In this document: positions 49,934-59,391 of the stretch, one piece after another
Numbering within the stretch: the stretch's first letter is position 1
Layout of the letters: every line of letters starts with the position of its first letter
DNA from: a virus
Strand: one strand, 5' to 3'
Length of the DNA stretch: 64,000 nucleotides
Virus record (IMG/VR): IMGVR_UViG_3300025117_000050
Coordinates: 1 to 64,000 of that record
Made by a program: the position numbers and the translations under genes
Notes under the pieces: model-generated
What the model was told of the DNA's origin: nothing
The model's input: only the letters and a program-made list of their open reading frames with translations
The model's database searches: none

Positions 49934-50086
49934 ATGAGTAGCATACATGACAAACCAGAATTATTAATTCCACCAAAAGGTGTTTGTATGAACCCACCGA
50001 GATTACATAATTTTAATTGTGAAGGGTGTAAGTATTTTGAGGGATGCACTAATGAAAAGAAAGGTAATTATAAGAAGACTAAATAG
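49934..50086 (+). CDS. small Cys-containing protein
   Basis: 50 residues, AGAAGGAGAGATAATTTA site. GVCMNPPR, CEGCKYFEGC: a compact metal-binding pattern seen in phage orphans. Basic tail. Confidence 0.55.
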   Translation: MSSIHDKPELLIPPKGVCMNPPRLHNFNCEGCKYFEGCTNEKKGNYKKTK

Positions 50087-50156
50087 AAATAAATTGAATT
50101 ATTCAAAAAACAGTAGTATAATATAAGTAAACATTATTCAATAAAGGATGTTGCAA

Positions 50157-50396
50157 ATGACTACAAACAACAATGAATCCAATATATATATTATTTGCTC
50201 AGGAGATAATTCAGGGAACATAGAAACATTCGATTATAGGTGTCCCAAGGAAGGGATTAATAAAGGTGATTGCAGACTAAATGGTAAAACATGTGAATAT
50301 TTTATAGGTATTAAAAATGATAAGTTAAATTTTGATATTATGAATATTAAGGGTTATTGTGAGTTTATATTGAATATAAAAAGTAAGTTTAGGTGA
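50157..50396 (+). CDS. hypothetical Cys-containing protein
   Basis: 79 residues from ATG 50157 (AAAGGATGTTGCAA). Five Cys including FDYRCPKEGINKGDCRLNGK. No family recognised. Confidence 0.55.
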   Translation: MTTNNNESNIYIICSGDNSGNIETFDYRCPKEGINKGDCRLNGKTCEYFIGIKNDKLNFDIMNIKGYCEFILNIKSKFR

Positions 50397-50405
50397 TATA
50401 ATATA

Positions 50406-51017
50406 ATGAAACCTATAAACAAAGAATTAATCATCAAAGTATGTGAGCATATAATAGAACACAATCTTTCTTATAGAAAAATAGCTGATATATTCGGAAT
50501 CAATTTCAAAACTGTTTACAATTATACACAAATGATTGAAAGTATTGATTCCGAATTACATATAAAAGTCCAAAAATGTTTAAAAGAGAGAAAGGAAAAA
50601 CATCATAAACATTTATTGAAAAACTTAAACAATATCTATAAAGAAATTTGTGAATATTTTATTTGTGGAAGTACCATGAAACAGACTGGAATACATTTTA
50701 ATTCCAGTAATCGCTCTATACACTATTTATTCCATAATTATGTTAAATATAATGATCCTGAATTATATGTTATGATTTTAGAAATGATAGAATTAAATAA
50801 ACTTAAATCAATTAAGACACGTTCTGGAATAAGAAAGATGAAAAACATTGAAGAAAGATTAAATCTTTGTAAGACTATTATTAGTGACAAATTAACTTTG
50901 AAAGCAACAAGTGAAATATTTGATTTAGATGTAAAGACGATAAAAAGTTATATTAATAGTATAAGAGATGTGGATTATGGATTGCATGATGAAGTTTATA
51001 AACATTTGTGGAGATAA
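50406..51017 (+). CDS. triple SpoIIID-like HTH protein
   Basis: 203 residues. Three repeats of a helix-turn-helix: LSYRKIADIFGINFKTVYNY (25-44), then about 97-115 (TGIHFNSSNRSIHYLFHNYV), and LTLKATSEIFDLDVKTIKSY (167-186). Each resembles SpoIIID (TVRxxAxxFxISxSTVHK). Likely a transcription regulator that reads a long site; a target could be host sporulation genes, but this is speculation. Confidence 0.7.
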   Translation: MKPINKELIIKVCEHIIEHNLSYRKIADIFGINFKTVYNYTQMIESIDSELHIKVQKCLKERKEKHHKHLLKNLNNIYKEICEYFICGSTMKQTGIHFNSSNRSIHYLFHNYVKYNDPELYVMILEMIELNKLKSIKTRSGIRKMKNIEERLNLCKTIISDKLTLKATSEIFDLDVKTIKSYINSIRDVDYGLHDEVYKHLWR

Positions 51018-51023
51018 GGAGGA

Positions 51024-51248
51024 ATGAATATGTGGAATCAAAGCATTAAAACTGATTTTGAAATTAAAGGATTTAAATTAATTGGTAAAATTCATCAAGT
51101 AGAATATCTAGCAAAAATCAATGAAGATAGAGAATTAATATATGTGACTATGTACAATGACAAATCAACAGGTAATCCAAGAAGTTTAAGTGTGGATGAA
51201 ATTGAATTATTTTATAATGCATTGAAAATGTTAAAGGAGATTAAATAA
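51024..51248 (+). CDS. hypothetical protein
   Basis: 74 residues, AAGGAGGAATGAAT site (ATG at 51030 also possible). Beta-rich then helical. Overlaps the next start by one base. Confidence 0.6.
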   Translation: MNMWNQSIKTDFEIKGFKLIGKIHQVEYLAKINEDRELIYVTMYNDKSTGNPRSLSVDEIELFYNALKMLKEIK

Positions 51249-51442
51249 TGAAAATATTAAAAGTAATTGTAGATGAAGAATTGCCTAAATCGTGTAAAGA
51301 ATGTGGATTTAGGCATAATTGGGAAACAAAATGTTATTGTCATATAAAATCATATACTACTAGTAAAAGGAATCATTTCATAGGTAAATATGATGATATT
51401 AAAGGTAGACATAAAAATTGTCCGTTAGTATATAATGGTTAA
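51248..51442 (+). CDS. Cys-containing small protein
   Basis: 64 residues, AAAGGAGATTAAATA site. CKECGFRHNWETKCYCH suggests a zinc site; ends HKNCPLVYNG, a form typical of phage orphans. Confidence 0.6.
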   Translation: MKILKVIVDEELPKSCKECGFRHNWETKCYCHIKSYTTSKRNHFIGKYDDIKGRHKNCPLVYNG

Positions 51443-51462
51443 TATTTAAAGGAGAAATAAAT

Positions 51463-51747
51463 ATGAAAAACATTCAATTAGATATGATTGTTGAAACTAA
51501 ATTATCAGTTATTGAATTTAATAAAAAATTTATTGAATGGGTAGAATTTAATAATTGGACTTGTGGTGGGATAATGATTGAAGTAGATGATGATGGTAAT
51601 AAAATTAAGAAAAGTAGTCTAAAACAAACAATTATAAATCAATAGTATAAACTAGAAAACGCAAAACATTTAAAAGATGTGCTAATTATTTTACCTGAAG
51701 TAGAAGATAATTTGGATAAAAATTTATTTGATAATGAAGATGATTGA
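51463..51747 (+). pseudogene. small protein with in-frame TAG
   Basis: The frame runs to TAG at 51643-51645 (TIINQ*YKLENAKHLKDV) and then continues 34 codons to TGA. Gln (CAG to TAG) would fit. Could alternatively be a 60-residue protein followed by unused codons. Confidence 0.5.
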
Positions 51748-51792
51748 AATTTAATAGATTATTTATTATGTTTTAAGTGAAAGGATAAAACA

Positions 51793-52179
51793 ATGAATAT
51801 AAAATTACCCATAGAGAAACAACAAAAATTTCAAATAGGTGATATATGTAAAATTGTTGAAAAGGGAATTTTTGAAGTTATAGTACAGTATCCTCCTTCA
51901 GAATTAGAAGATTATAAAAAAGACAGAGAATGTATTATTCTTCATACCTATTCACAAGTTTATTGGGGAAGTAATTTTAGTAATTATAGTGTATATTTGC
52001 TTCCAAGAAATAAAAATGAATATGCTGGAAATTTAGCATGGATAGAAGAAAATCAATTGAGATTCATAAGAAAATCAACAGAAAAAGAAATTACAATAGT
52101 GATTCAAGAAGATAATAAGATGCTATCTTATAAAAATTGTCCTTATACATCAATTTTTAATGAAACAAAACATGATTAA
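51793..52179 (+). CDS. hypothetical protein
   Basis: 128 residues, GAAAGGATAAAACA site. FQIGDICKIVEKGIFEVIVQ suggests an SH3-like barrel. No family recognised. Confidence 0.6.
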   Translation: MNIKLPIEKQQKFQIGDICKIVEKGIFEVIVQYPPSELEDYKKDRECIILHTYSQVYWGSNFSNYSVYLLPRNKNEYAGNLAWIEENQLRFIRKSTEKEITIVIQEDNKMLSYKNCPYTSIFNETKHD

Positions 52180-52218
52180 ACTTATATTTTATGTCGATCT
52201 TGAAAGGATATTAAAATT

Positions 52219-52398
52219 ATGAAACAAATTGATCAAGAAATAATAAATGATATACAATATTTATTAAATATGTATGAAGCATATATTGATGATATAGTTG
52301 GCGAAGCATGGGAAGATGAAAGGTTTATAAAACTTACTACTAAATATAGATTTACAAAAGAAAATTTACATAAAGGATTAGAAGATTTACATTGTTAA
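52219..52398 (+). CDS. hypothetical acidic helical protein
   Basis: 59 residues, GAAAGGATATTAAAATT site. Acidic helices (EIINDIQYLLNMYEAYIDDI). No family recognised. Confidence 0.55.
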   Translation: MKQIDQEIINDIQYLLNMYEAYIDDIVGEAWEDERFIKLTTKYRFTKENLHKGLEDLHC

Positions 52399-52426
52399 TA
52401 ATAAATATATAGAGGAGGAAAAGTTT

Positions 52427-52603
52427 ATGTTTGATTGGTAAGAAGAATATGACAAAATGTATGAGGTAAGTGGCAACATGTGGAGTAACGAGCAATGTCT
52501 ACAATTACAACATTCTCTTCTTGAGTATCAAGAATTAGGATGTCCTAATGGAGAGAATATTGGTGGTTGGATTACATGGAAAGTAAATAATAAAAATATA
52601 TAA
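52427..52603 (+). pseudogene. small protein with in-frame TAA
   Basis: AGAGGAGG site, then MFDW and TAA at 52439-52441, followed by 54 codons of good coding character (EEYDKMYEVSGNMWSNEQCL to WKVNNKNI). Gln fits the stop. Confidence 0.5.
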
Positions 52604-52621
52604 ATTAAGAGGTATAATATT

Positions 52622-52825
52622 ATGTCAAAACAAACTGATAGAGATGTAAGGATGGTTGGTTTAGTTATTGAGCAACAATTAAAAGAAAAGAACGAAATAT
52701 TAAATATTTTAAAAGAGTTATATTATTGTTCTTCTAATCCTTGGACTGATGAACAAACACAAAGAAAATTAATTGCTCAGGTTAATGCAGAGGAAATTTT
52801 GAAAAAATATAATATGATCAATTAA
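52622..52825 (+). CDS. hypothetical helical protein
   Basis: 67 residues, weak AAGAGGTATAATATT site. Helical (MVGLVIEQQLKEKNEILNIL). No family recognised. Confidence 0.55.
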   Translation: MSKQTDRDVRMVGLVIEQQLKEKNEILNILKELYYCSSNPWTDEQTQRKLIAQVNAEEILKKYNMIN

Positions 52826-52849
52826 AAATTTTACAATGAGGATATCATC

Positions 52850-53216
52850 ATGCAAAAATTAAGAAACAATCGTAAACAAAAAGGTTTATAATATATATTG
52901 TGGTGAAAAGATGGATAGAGAAGGAATCCATTGTACGTCTTGCAATAAACAATATAATATATGGGAAAATGAATACAGAACAATTCTAATTGAAAATTCT
53001 TTATGTCCTCAATGTGGTGAGCAATTAGATCGTGAAGGTTTATTTTGCTCAGAATGTTGTAAAAATTCTAGATTTAAGGCAAGGATTAGAAATGCAGAGA
53101 GAAGAGCGTTAGGTTTATGCGTTCAATGTGGAGAGAAAGCAGAAGAAGATAGGTCATACTGTCGTAGATGTTTGGATGCGAGAATGGATAGGTATAGGAA
53201 GAAGAAAGGAGGATAA
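52850..53216 (+). pseudogene. multi-zinc-knuckle protein, frameshifted
   Basis: ATG 52850 begins MQKLRNNRKQKG and stops at 52889-52891; the next frame from about 52890 reads YCGEKMDREGIHCTSCNKQY to 53216. Removing one A from 52878-52882 restores one protein of about 121 residues with three CxxC(G) knuckles (CPQCGEQ, CVQCGEK, CRRCLD). The intact frame could still start at ATG 52911. Confidence 0.6.
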
Positions 53217-53218
53217 AT

Positions 53219-53359
53219 ATGATTTTGATTGTAAAAAATTATTTACATACTAACAAAACAGAACCAGTTAGATTGTGTTTTACAGAAATTGAAGCACATC
53301 AATGGATAAAAGAAAATGAACCAGAAATAGGTATTGTGTATAGGTATATAAATTATTAG
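53219..53359 (+). CDS. hypothetical protein
   Basis: 46 residues, AAAGGAGGATAAAT site immediately upstream. Strand-helix-strand (MILIVKNYL, FTEIEAHQWIKEN, IGIVYRYINY). Probably complete. Confidence 0.5.
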   Translation: MILIVKNYLHTNKTEPVRLCFTEIEAHQWIKENEPEIGIVYRYINY

Positions 53360-53415
53360 ATGATCAAAATAGTATTTATATTGAAATTTAACAAATATAT
53401 AAAGGAGAGAATATT

Positions 53416-53613
53416 ATGATAAGATTAAGAGATATTTATTTAAATGAAGGAGAATTATTAGTCGTTTATTTAAAATGTTTTGATGGTACATTTGAGAGAG
53501 TAGAAATAAGTGTTGATAAAGATTGCAATAAAGAAATTAAACATGGTATAAGTGTTACTGGAAGATGTATTTTAGGATTAAATAATAATTATAAAAAGGA
53601 GAATAATCTATGA
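53416..53613 (+). CDS. hypothetical protein
   Basis: 65 residues, AAAGGAGAGAATATT site. Beta-rich. Overlaps the next gene by 4 bases, so coupled. Confidence 0.55.
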   Translation: MIRLRDIYLNEGELLVVYLKCFDGTFERVEISVDKDCNKEIKHGISVTGRCILGLNNNYKKENNL

Positions 53614-53795
53614 AAAATAAATGCGAATGTTGCGATAAACTTGTAGAGCAAGAATGGGAATTATTTCAAAGTGGAAATTGTAAAATTTGTGGTGATTGTG
53701 CTATTAAAGAAATTATGATAGTTCATGGTGTTTCTGAAAATGAAGCATATCATATTCTTGAGAGAATTCAATTTGGAAATGGATATGGGTATTAA
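53610..53795 (+). CDS. zinc-finger-like small protein
   Basis: 61 residues, AAAAGGAGAATAATCT site. CECCDKLVEQEWELFQSGNC then CKICGDCAIKE: two Cys pairs framing a short loop. Role unknown. Confidence 0.6.
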   Translation: MKNKCECCDKLVEQEWELFQSGNCKICGDCAIKEIMIVHGVSENEAYHILERIQFGNGYGY

Positions 53796-53809
53796 GGAGG
53801 TTAATAGGC

Positions 53810-54116
53810 ATGGAAGATATGATTAAACAAACTAATTCTATTAATAAATGTATTTGTCCGTATTGTAATGTAATGTTTTATGTTTACCCACCACCAGCAC
53901 ATGGTCAGGATAAAATTATAGTATGTTCTTCATGTAAAAAAAGAAATTAAAGTTACAGCTACAATTGAATTTACGTGCTATACTATTAAAGACCAATCAA
54001 AATCTACAACTCCTGTGATGAAAGAAAATAAATGTAATGATTATGACTATGAAAGAGAAATGTATTTAGCAGGACATAGGGATGCTTATAGGAATTTTGC
54101 AAGAAAAATATTTTAA
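53810..54116 (+). pseudogene. zinc-ribbon protein, frameshifted
   Basis: AAGGAGG site. First frame has CICPYCNVMFYV and CSSCKK, then stops at 53948-53950. Removing one A from the 7-A run 53936-53942 continues to EIKVTATIEFTCYTIKDQSK and ends at 54116 (AGHRDAYRNFARKIF), about 101 residues. Confidence 0.6.
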
Positions 54117-54129
54117 GGAGAAAATTATT

Positions 54130-54399
54130 ATGGAGATAAATGAAATAGAAAAACATTTAATTACTATATATGGAGAGAATGTATTTGAAGAAATGTTTAA
54201 TGAAGTTAAGTATTTAAAGAAATATTCAAATATTACTTTTGACCAAAAATATATAAAACTAAGTTTATCTTTTTGTGCTATAAAAGCAGAGCAAATAATT
54301 AATGGTGAAAAGAAAAAATGTAGTTTACGGTCATTGGTTAGTGAAAGTTTTGGAGAGGCAGAAATATATAGGAGTAATGTTTGTGGTGGTGTATTGTAA
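54130..54399 (+). CDS. hypothetical protein
   Basis: 89 residues from ATG 54130 (AAGGAGAAAATTATT). Helical, with EKHLITIYGENVFEEMFNEV. No family recognised. Confidence 0.6.
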   Translation: MEINEIEKHLITIYGENVFEEMFNEVKYLKKYSNITFDQKYIKLSLSFCAIKAEQIINGEKKKCSLRSLVSESFGEAEIYRSNVCGGVL

Positions 54400-54436
54400 T
54401 TTATAAACGAAGATATGTTTTAAGGAGGATTTTAAT

Positions 54437-54700
54437 ATGAATGCAATTAAAGCAAGAATATTATTAGAACAAATAAAACCAACTCATCTAAATAATAAAA
54501 ATATGACAGAAACAATTAACCTAGCAATTCAAGCATTAAATAAACAAATACCAACAAGTCCAAAAATACAATCTTATTGCCCTGCGCTATGTCCTTCGTG
54601 TGGTAATGAATTGAGTGAAGATTTAGATGATGGGTATTATAAACATTATTATGGTTTAAGTATTTGCGAGTGTGGACAAAAATTGAAATGGAGTGATTAA
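54437..54700 (+). CDS. phage zinc-ribbon protein
   Basis: 87 residues after AAGGAGG. Helix NMTETINLAIQALNKQIPTS then CPALCPSCGNELSED and CECGQKLKW. This helix plus ribbon layout is common in clostridial phages. Confidence 0.65.
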   Translation: MNAIKARILLEQIKPTHLNNKNMTETINLAIQALNKQIPTSPKIQSYCPALCPSCGNELSEDLDDGYYKHYYGLSICECGQKLKWSD

Positions 54701-54721
54701 TTAATTTAGGAGGAAATTTAT

Positions 54722-54889
54722 ATGACTGATGAATTATATGATGATTTAAAATTATTCGTATTAGTTAGAGATTATCTTAAAAAAGATAGTCAAAAATGTA
54801 TTAGAAATATTGGTGCATGTAACGAATGTGGTTTATGTTGGATGAGTGAAGATGAAATATTTTATCTTTTAGGGTATTTTAATGCTTGA
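54722..54889 (+). CDS. small protein with CNECGLCWM motif
   Basis: 55 residues, TTAGGAGG site. Paralogue of the 35600 protein by the shared C(D/N)ECGLCWM(N/S)E(E/D)EI. The end overlaps the next -35 box. Confidence 0.6.
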   Translation: MTDELYDDLKLFVLVRDYLKKDSQKCIRNIGACNECGLCWMSEDEIFYLLGYFNA

Positions 54890-54914
54890 CAAATTAACAA
54901 AATATAAATATAAT
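54886..54914 (+). promoter_or_regulatory. strong promoter
   Basis: TTGACA, 17 bases, TATAAT, overlapping the preceding stop codon. Confidence 0.75.
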
Positions 54915-54941
54915 AATAAACAAAAGAAGGAGTAAATAAAT

Positions 54942-55328
54942 ATGAACAAACAAATTAGATTCTTAAAATGTAGTAATTGTGGATATGAAGATAGTTCTAT
55001 TCTTACAATGTCTTTACCTATCGGGAATGGCATATTAAAATGTCATAATTGCAAAGAAGAAGTTAAATTTAATGAATTTTATTGTGAACAAGGCAAAGGA
55101 ATGACATTTAAAGAATATGCTGAATTACTTAAATACATAGTAGATAATCATGGGTGGAGAAATTTTCTTAAAGAAGGTTCAAAACATATCAAATATATGA
55201 GAAATTCATTTGATACTAGGACGAATTTAATATTTTCTATTCAATTAGATAATGAGGATTTTACAATTGTAAATCAGAATAGACATAGAAATTTAAAAGA
55301 ATGGATTTATGAGTATTTGAAAAGTTAA
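54942..55328 (+). CDS. zinc-ribbon protein
   Basis: 128 residues, AGAAGGAGTAAATAAAT site. LKCSNCGYEDS and LKCHNCKEEV near the N-terminus; helical C-terminal half (YAELLKYIVDNHGWRNFLKE). Unknown role. Confidence 0.65.
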   Translation: MNKQIRFLKCSNCGYEDSSILTMSLPIGNGILKCHNCKEEVKFNEFYCEQGKGMTFKEYAELLKYIVDNHGWRNFLKEGSKHIKYMRNSFDTRTNLIFSIQLDNEDFTIVNQNRHRNLKEWIYEYLKS

Positions 55329-55355
55329 TAGAATAATAAATATAAAGGAGATTCA

Positions 55356-55634
55356 ATGGATAATATAATCAATAATTTTATTTGTAGTAAGTGTAATGGA
55401 ACATCTGTATTTATTAAAAAGACTAATACACAAACAGGTTTGTATTGTTCTAAATGTGGTAAGTGGATTAAATGGTTAGGAAAAGAAGAAATTAGGTTAT
55501 ATGAAAGACAATTGGAAATAGACAAAATGAAGTCTGAAGTAGTTATGGAAGTAGAAGAACCTGAAATATAAATTAGTTTATCGCAATTTAGTAATGAAGA
55601 ATTGATTGATGAAATTAGAAAAAGAATGAATTAA
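55356..55634 (+). pseudogene. zinc-ribbon protein with in-frame TAA
   Basis: 71 codons with CSKCNGTSVF and YCSKCGKW, then TAA at 55569-55571 (EEPEI*ISLSQFSNEELID), then 20 more coding-like codons. May be a 71-residue protein or a 92-residue one with a CAA-to-TAA change. Confidence 0.5.
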
Positions 55635-55665
55635 AATATTAAAAAAATAAAGGAGAAAAATACAT

Positions 55666-56091
55666 ATGAACGACAATGATAATATTACTAGTATTTTTAG
55701 AGGAACAGTAGCAAGAAAAATATTTAGAGTTGTAAATAGATATTCACAATATAATATATACCATGATAAACCATACATACAAGGATATAAAGAGTTTATT
55801 AAACATGATATATTTTATAAGTGTGAAATAGAAAGACCACCGTTTGAAGCAGGTGAAAAGGTTTATATAAATGATCTTGATTTAACAGTTACAATTAAAG
55901 AAGCAATTAGAAGTACAAATGGAGAATATGTTTATAATACAGATTATTATTATGATATTATTGAAGATGAAAAAACTAAAGAATCTAAAATAGAAGCAGA
56001 AAAAATGTTAAAAGAAGAATTAATTAAATATAATGAATGTTTATCACAGCAATTAAAGCGAAATAAAAAGTGGTATCAGTTTTGGAAATAA
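55666..56091 (+). CDS. hypothetical protein, paralogue of 56695
   Basis: 141 residues, AAGGAGAAAAATACAT site. Shares ARKIFRVVNRYSQYN/RKIYSIRKN and GEKVYINDLDLTVTIKEAIR with the protein at 56695 (GEKIYINKLDVNITIEDTI), so a tandem duplication. No known family. Confidence 0.65.
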   Translation: MNDNDNITSIFRGTVARKIFRVVNRYSQYNIYHDKPYIQGYKEFIKHDIFYKCEIERPPFEAGEKVYINDLDLTVTIKEAIRSTNGEYVYNTDYYYDIIEDEKTKESKIEAEKMLKEELIKYNECLSQQLKRNKKWYQFWK

Positions 56092-56106
56092 ATAGGAGGT
56101 ATACAT

Positions 56107-56496
56107 ATGACTAGAGAAGAAACAATTAATAAAATAAATGAAGTAAAAGCAATGAATTTACCACATATGAGTTATGCAAAACTAAAAGAATATTATGGTA
56201 AAATATCAGGATTCAAAGAAACAGAAGAAAATATTATAATAATGGATGAATATTTAAATAATTATCTCGATCCTAAAAATAAAGCATTTGAAAATGGATG
56301 TTGGTTTTGTGGTAATAAAGATGTATATTTATCTTGGGGAATAATTCATGGTGTCGCACATTCCAATTGTTGTGGATTATCATATAAGTGTTATCATTAT
56401 TCAGATGATATTTGTGAAGATAAAAAGTTGTTTAATGGTAGAATAGATATAATTCTTCAATATCATCCTGATGGGTTTGAGATTGATGAAGAATGA
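56107..56496 (+). CDS. hypothetical protein with Cys/His cluster
   Basis: 129 residues, ATAGGAGGTATACAT site. Centre has CWFCGNKDVYLSWGIIHGVA, HSNCC, CYHYSDDIC: possible metal binding. Acidic tail. Lies between the two paralogues. Confidence 0.6.
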   Translation: MTREETINKINEVKAMNLPHMSYAKLKEYYGKISGFKETEENIIIMDEYLNNYLDPKNKAFENGCWFCGNKDVYLSWGIIHGVAHSNCCGLSYKCYHYSDDICEDKKLFNGRIDIILQYHPDGFEIDEE

Positions 56497-56535
56497 TGAA
56501 GAATAATGAATAATATGGAAAGGAAGAATATTATT

Positions 56536-56682
56536 ATGCTCAAACAATTAGTAGAAAACATTAAAAATGCCAAAACAAATGAAGATATTAAGAAAGTATT
56601 GTGTGAAATGTATGTGGTAATACTATTGGATTCAAAAGTTAGAAAAGAATTTGATGAGTATATTAATAAAAATACATATTAA
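56536..56682 (+). CDS. hypothetical helical protein
   Basis: 48 residues, GAAAGGAAGAATATTATT site. Helical (MLKQLVENIKNAKTNEDIKK). No family recognised. Confidence 0.5.
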   Translation: MLKQLVENIKNAKTNEDIKKVLCEMYVVILLDSKVRKEFDEYINKNTY

Positions 56683-56694
56683 GATTAAAGGAGT

Positions 56695-57583
56695 GGCAGT
56701 CTTATTTATACATAAGAATATTTTTAAAGGAAAAGTATTAAGAAAAATATATTCTATAAGAAAAAATACATGCACTGAAAAAATTACACAAGAAGAATTT
56801 GTAGAATATAAAATATTAAATGAACGTGAAGAAGATAAAATCTATAGAATTGGAGAAAAAATTTATATCAACAAATTAGATGTAAATATTACAATTGAAG
56901 ATACAATTAAAAATACAAATAATGAATATATTTATTATACTAATTACATAAGTATAATCGAAGATGAAAAAAGTAAATTATCAGAACAAGAAACAAATAA
57001 AATAATAAAAGAATATTTAGATATGGTTAAAAAGAAAGATAAAGAAAGAGAAGAAAGAATTAAACAATCAATGATTGAACCTATTAAAGAAGTAATGACA
57101 AACGGATATTATTATATTGCTAGAGGTTATTTTAGTTACTGTGGAATACAAAAACCATATCTAACGCAAAGTATAATTGAAGCATATGATTTTAGTTGTC
57201 GTCATGATTATATTGATCATAGAAATTTATCTATAGACATTAGGTTTATGTTAGAAAAATATAGTATTCCAGATAAATTTGAATATAAAAAAATATACGA
57301 AAATGTATTTAATGAATTATGCGAAAAAGAAGGAAAATATATTGGAGAAAATGGATTACATGATTTTTATCCATATTATAAGAAAGATAATAAAGTGTAT
57401 ACATATAAAGATTTAAATAAAACAAGAAATACAATATTACGCGCAACTGCAATTATAGAAGGGCAAGGATTTATGATTAAACATGGTTCCAAAGTAATAA
57501 GAAAAATAACAAAAAACAATTGTAATAATATAAATATGTATGCATTTAATTACTTAATTAAAATTTGTGATTATAATTTTTAA
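56695..57583 (+). CDS. hypothetical protein, paralogue of 55666
   Basis: About 290 residues; start uncertain. AAAGGAG at 56688 precedes GTG 56695 too closely, and no later ATG/TTG fits; a non-standard start near 56709 would align with the 55666 protein. The first 110 residues match that paralogue; a unique C-terminal half (ARGYFSYCGIQKPYLTQSII) follows. Upstream ATGs overlap the previous gene. Confidence 0.55.
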
Positions 57584-57623
57584 AAAATATTATATTATAT
57601 ATTATTGAAAAGGAGAATATATT

Positions 57624-57785
57624 ATGAAAATTTTAATTGGTTATTGTAAATAATGTGGTTCACCTGTTTATAATACTGACGAATTAATTCCTGATTACAA
57701 AAATGTATTTGAATGTTCTAATTGTAGTCAACCACATGCAAAAGATGAATTGTGGGATGAAGTGCCATATTATATTGAGAAATAA
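57624..57785 (+). pseudogene. zinc-ribbon protein with in-frame TAA
   Basis: AAAAGGAGAATATATT site. MKILIGYCK, TAA (57651-57653), CGSPVYNTDELIPDYKNVFE, CSNCSQPH. YCKQCG would restore a CxxC knuckle, so the stop (CAA to TAA) breaks a zinc ribbon. Confidence 0.6.
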
Positions 57786-57834
57786 TTTAATGAATTGTCA
57801 CTTCTGTAATAATATTAGAAAGGAGGTTAGTAAT

Positions 57835-58155
57835 CTGAAAGGAAAAATTAAATTAAAACTACATGATAGAGATTATACTAAATGGTTAGAAATATATCTT
57901 AAAATGGAAGATGAATGGTTTTATTGGCATTCTGGTACTATTGTTAGTCATTGGGATAAGACAGAGGAAGAATTCTATGATGCAGTAATTAAATATCTAT
58001 CAGATGTTAATAATATAAAAATGTCTGGAGAAGAATTAATGAGAGAGGTTATTGAAAATAAAATGAAAAATGCAAAAAATAATAATAAAGATAAAATAGT
58101 AAAAGATATGTTAAAGAAACTTAAAGAACCAATTGAGATTGAAGTGAAAATGTAA
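57835..58155 (+). CDS. hypothetical protein with likely CTG start
   Basis: 106 residues if started at CTG 57835, which has a perfect AAAGGAGG 8 bases upstream; the open frame extends back to 57703 but overlaps the previous gene. KLKLHDRDYTKWLEIYLKME suggests an alpha/beta domain; Lys-rich end. Start codon unusual. Confidence 0.55.
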   Translation: MKGKIKLKLHDRDYTKWLEIYLKMEDEWFYWHSGTIVSHWDKTEEEFYDAVIKYLSDVNNIKMSGEELMREVIENKMKNAKNNNKDKIVKDMLKKLKEPIEIEVKM

Positions 58156-58193
58156 TAGTATAAAAAATAAATATAATAAAGGAGACATGTATT

Positions 58194-59046
58194 ATGAATT
58201 TAAATCACAAGGGTAGAAAAGTAAGGATTATCAACACTAAAGGTTTCATCAGAGATGATTATAAATATTTAGAAAAGTATATTGATCAAACAGGAATCAT
58301 CAGATATGATTATGGGAAAGGTAGTGAACATAGATTATCAATTAAATTTGATGATGAAATATTAGATAATATAAATGATAATAATGGAAGATTATGTTTT
58401 AGGATTGATAGTGTTGAGTTTATTGATGATACATATGTGAAACCTTTAGAAAATGATAGTAAATTAAATATAAATCATGCTAAATTAGGTGATATTGTAG
58501 AATTATCAAATGGTTTAAAAATGGAAATATGTGAAGATGAAAAATATCCACAATGCTATAGGACAGTGGATATATCTACAAAAGAAAATGTAACAACAAT
58601 AATATCAAAACATAGTTTGAAAACATATTGTATAGGTAATAAAGTTTGGGGGATATGGTTCAGATAAATTTAAAATAGTAAATATTAAACGTGAAGAACA
58701 AAAAGTTAAAAACAAAGATATTAAAGAAAAGAAAAATAAATTAGAATCAAAAACAAAACAAAAACCAACAAATAAAGTATATACATATGAAATGATGCCA
58801 CATAAAATCAATTGGAAAATAACGCATAATGGTGAAATCATAAATCAAACGATTGATTCAGGCAATGAATCATATAAATTAATTATCAATGGAAATACTA
58901 CTATTGTTATTTTAGATGATGGATGCAAGGGTGTGGCAAAATGTTTACCTAGTAATGAGTATGATTTGGATAAAGGTGTAGATATCGCTTATACAAAAGC
59001 AATTATTAAGAGTAATCAGAAAAAGTTAAAAGGATTAGTTAGATAA
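58194..59046 (+). pseudogene. SH3-like phage protein, frameshifted
   Basis: First frame (157 codons) starts GRKVRIINTKGFIRDDYKYL and resembles the 61248 protein. It stops at 58665-58667; the next frame continues YGSDKFKIVNIKREEQKVKN to 59046. Removing one G from the run 58648-58652 yields about 283 residues. The C-terminal part is a separate beta domain. Confidence 0.6.
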
Positions 59047-59068
59047 AATAATTAATTAAAATAAAATT

Positions 59069-59311
59069 ATGAAAAATTTAGGTAAAGAAGCGAAAGATAA
59101 AATTACAGGATTTGAAGGTATCATTATTGGTAAGATTAATTATTTATTCGGTTGTGCTCAATATGGAATTGCACCAAAAAGCAAAGATGGAAAAATAAAT
59201 GATACTAATTGGTTTGACGAAGGAAGAATTGAAATTATCGGGAATGGTATTGTTCCTGAAGAAGTTAAGGTAGAAAAGAATGGTGGAGTGAATAGGGATT
59301 GTCCTAGATAG
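59069..59311 (+). CDS. conserved phage-type small protein
   Basis: 80 residues; weak site. NLGKEAKDKITGFEGIIIGK then YLFGCAQYGIAPK and WFDEGRIEII is a beta-barrel orphan family frequent in phages. Function unknown. Confidence 0.7.
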   Translation: MKNLGKEAKDKITGFEGIIIGKINYLFGCAQYGIAPKSKDGKINDTNWFDEGRIEIIGNGIVPEEVKVEKNGGVNRDCPR

Positions 59312-59315
59312 GTAC

Positions 59316-59344
59316 TTGACAGAATATAAATATAATCGTATAAT
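59316..59344 (+). promoter_or_regulatory. strong promoter
   Basis: TTGACA, 17 bases, TATAAT. TTGACAGAAT start is shared with 17926 and 30632. Confidence 0.75.
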
Positions 59345-59391
59345 ATAATCAGTTATTAAATAATAAAACTTACGAAAGGAGGAAAATACAT

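Noticed and set aside
9842-57653. Stop-codon reassignment in the phage
   Set aside because: TAA, TAG and TGA all interrupt frames and all three also end normal genes, so a recoded stop cannot explain them.
57703-57834. Upstream extension of the 57835 gene
   Set aside because: The extension overlaps a zinc-ribbon frame and has no ribosome site, while a perfect site precedes CTG 57835.
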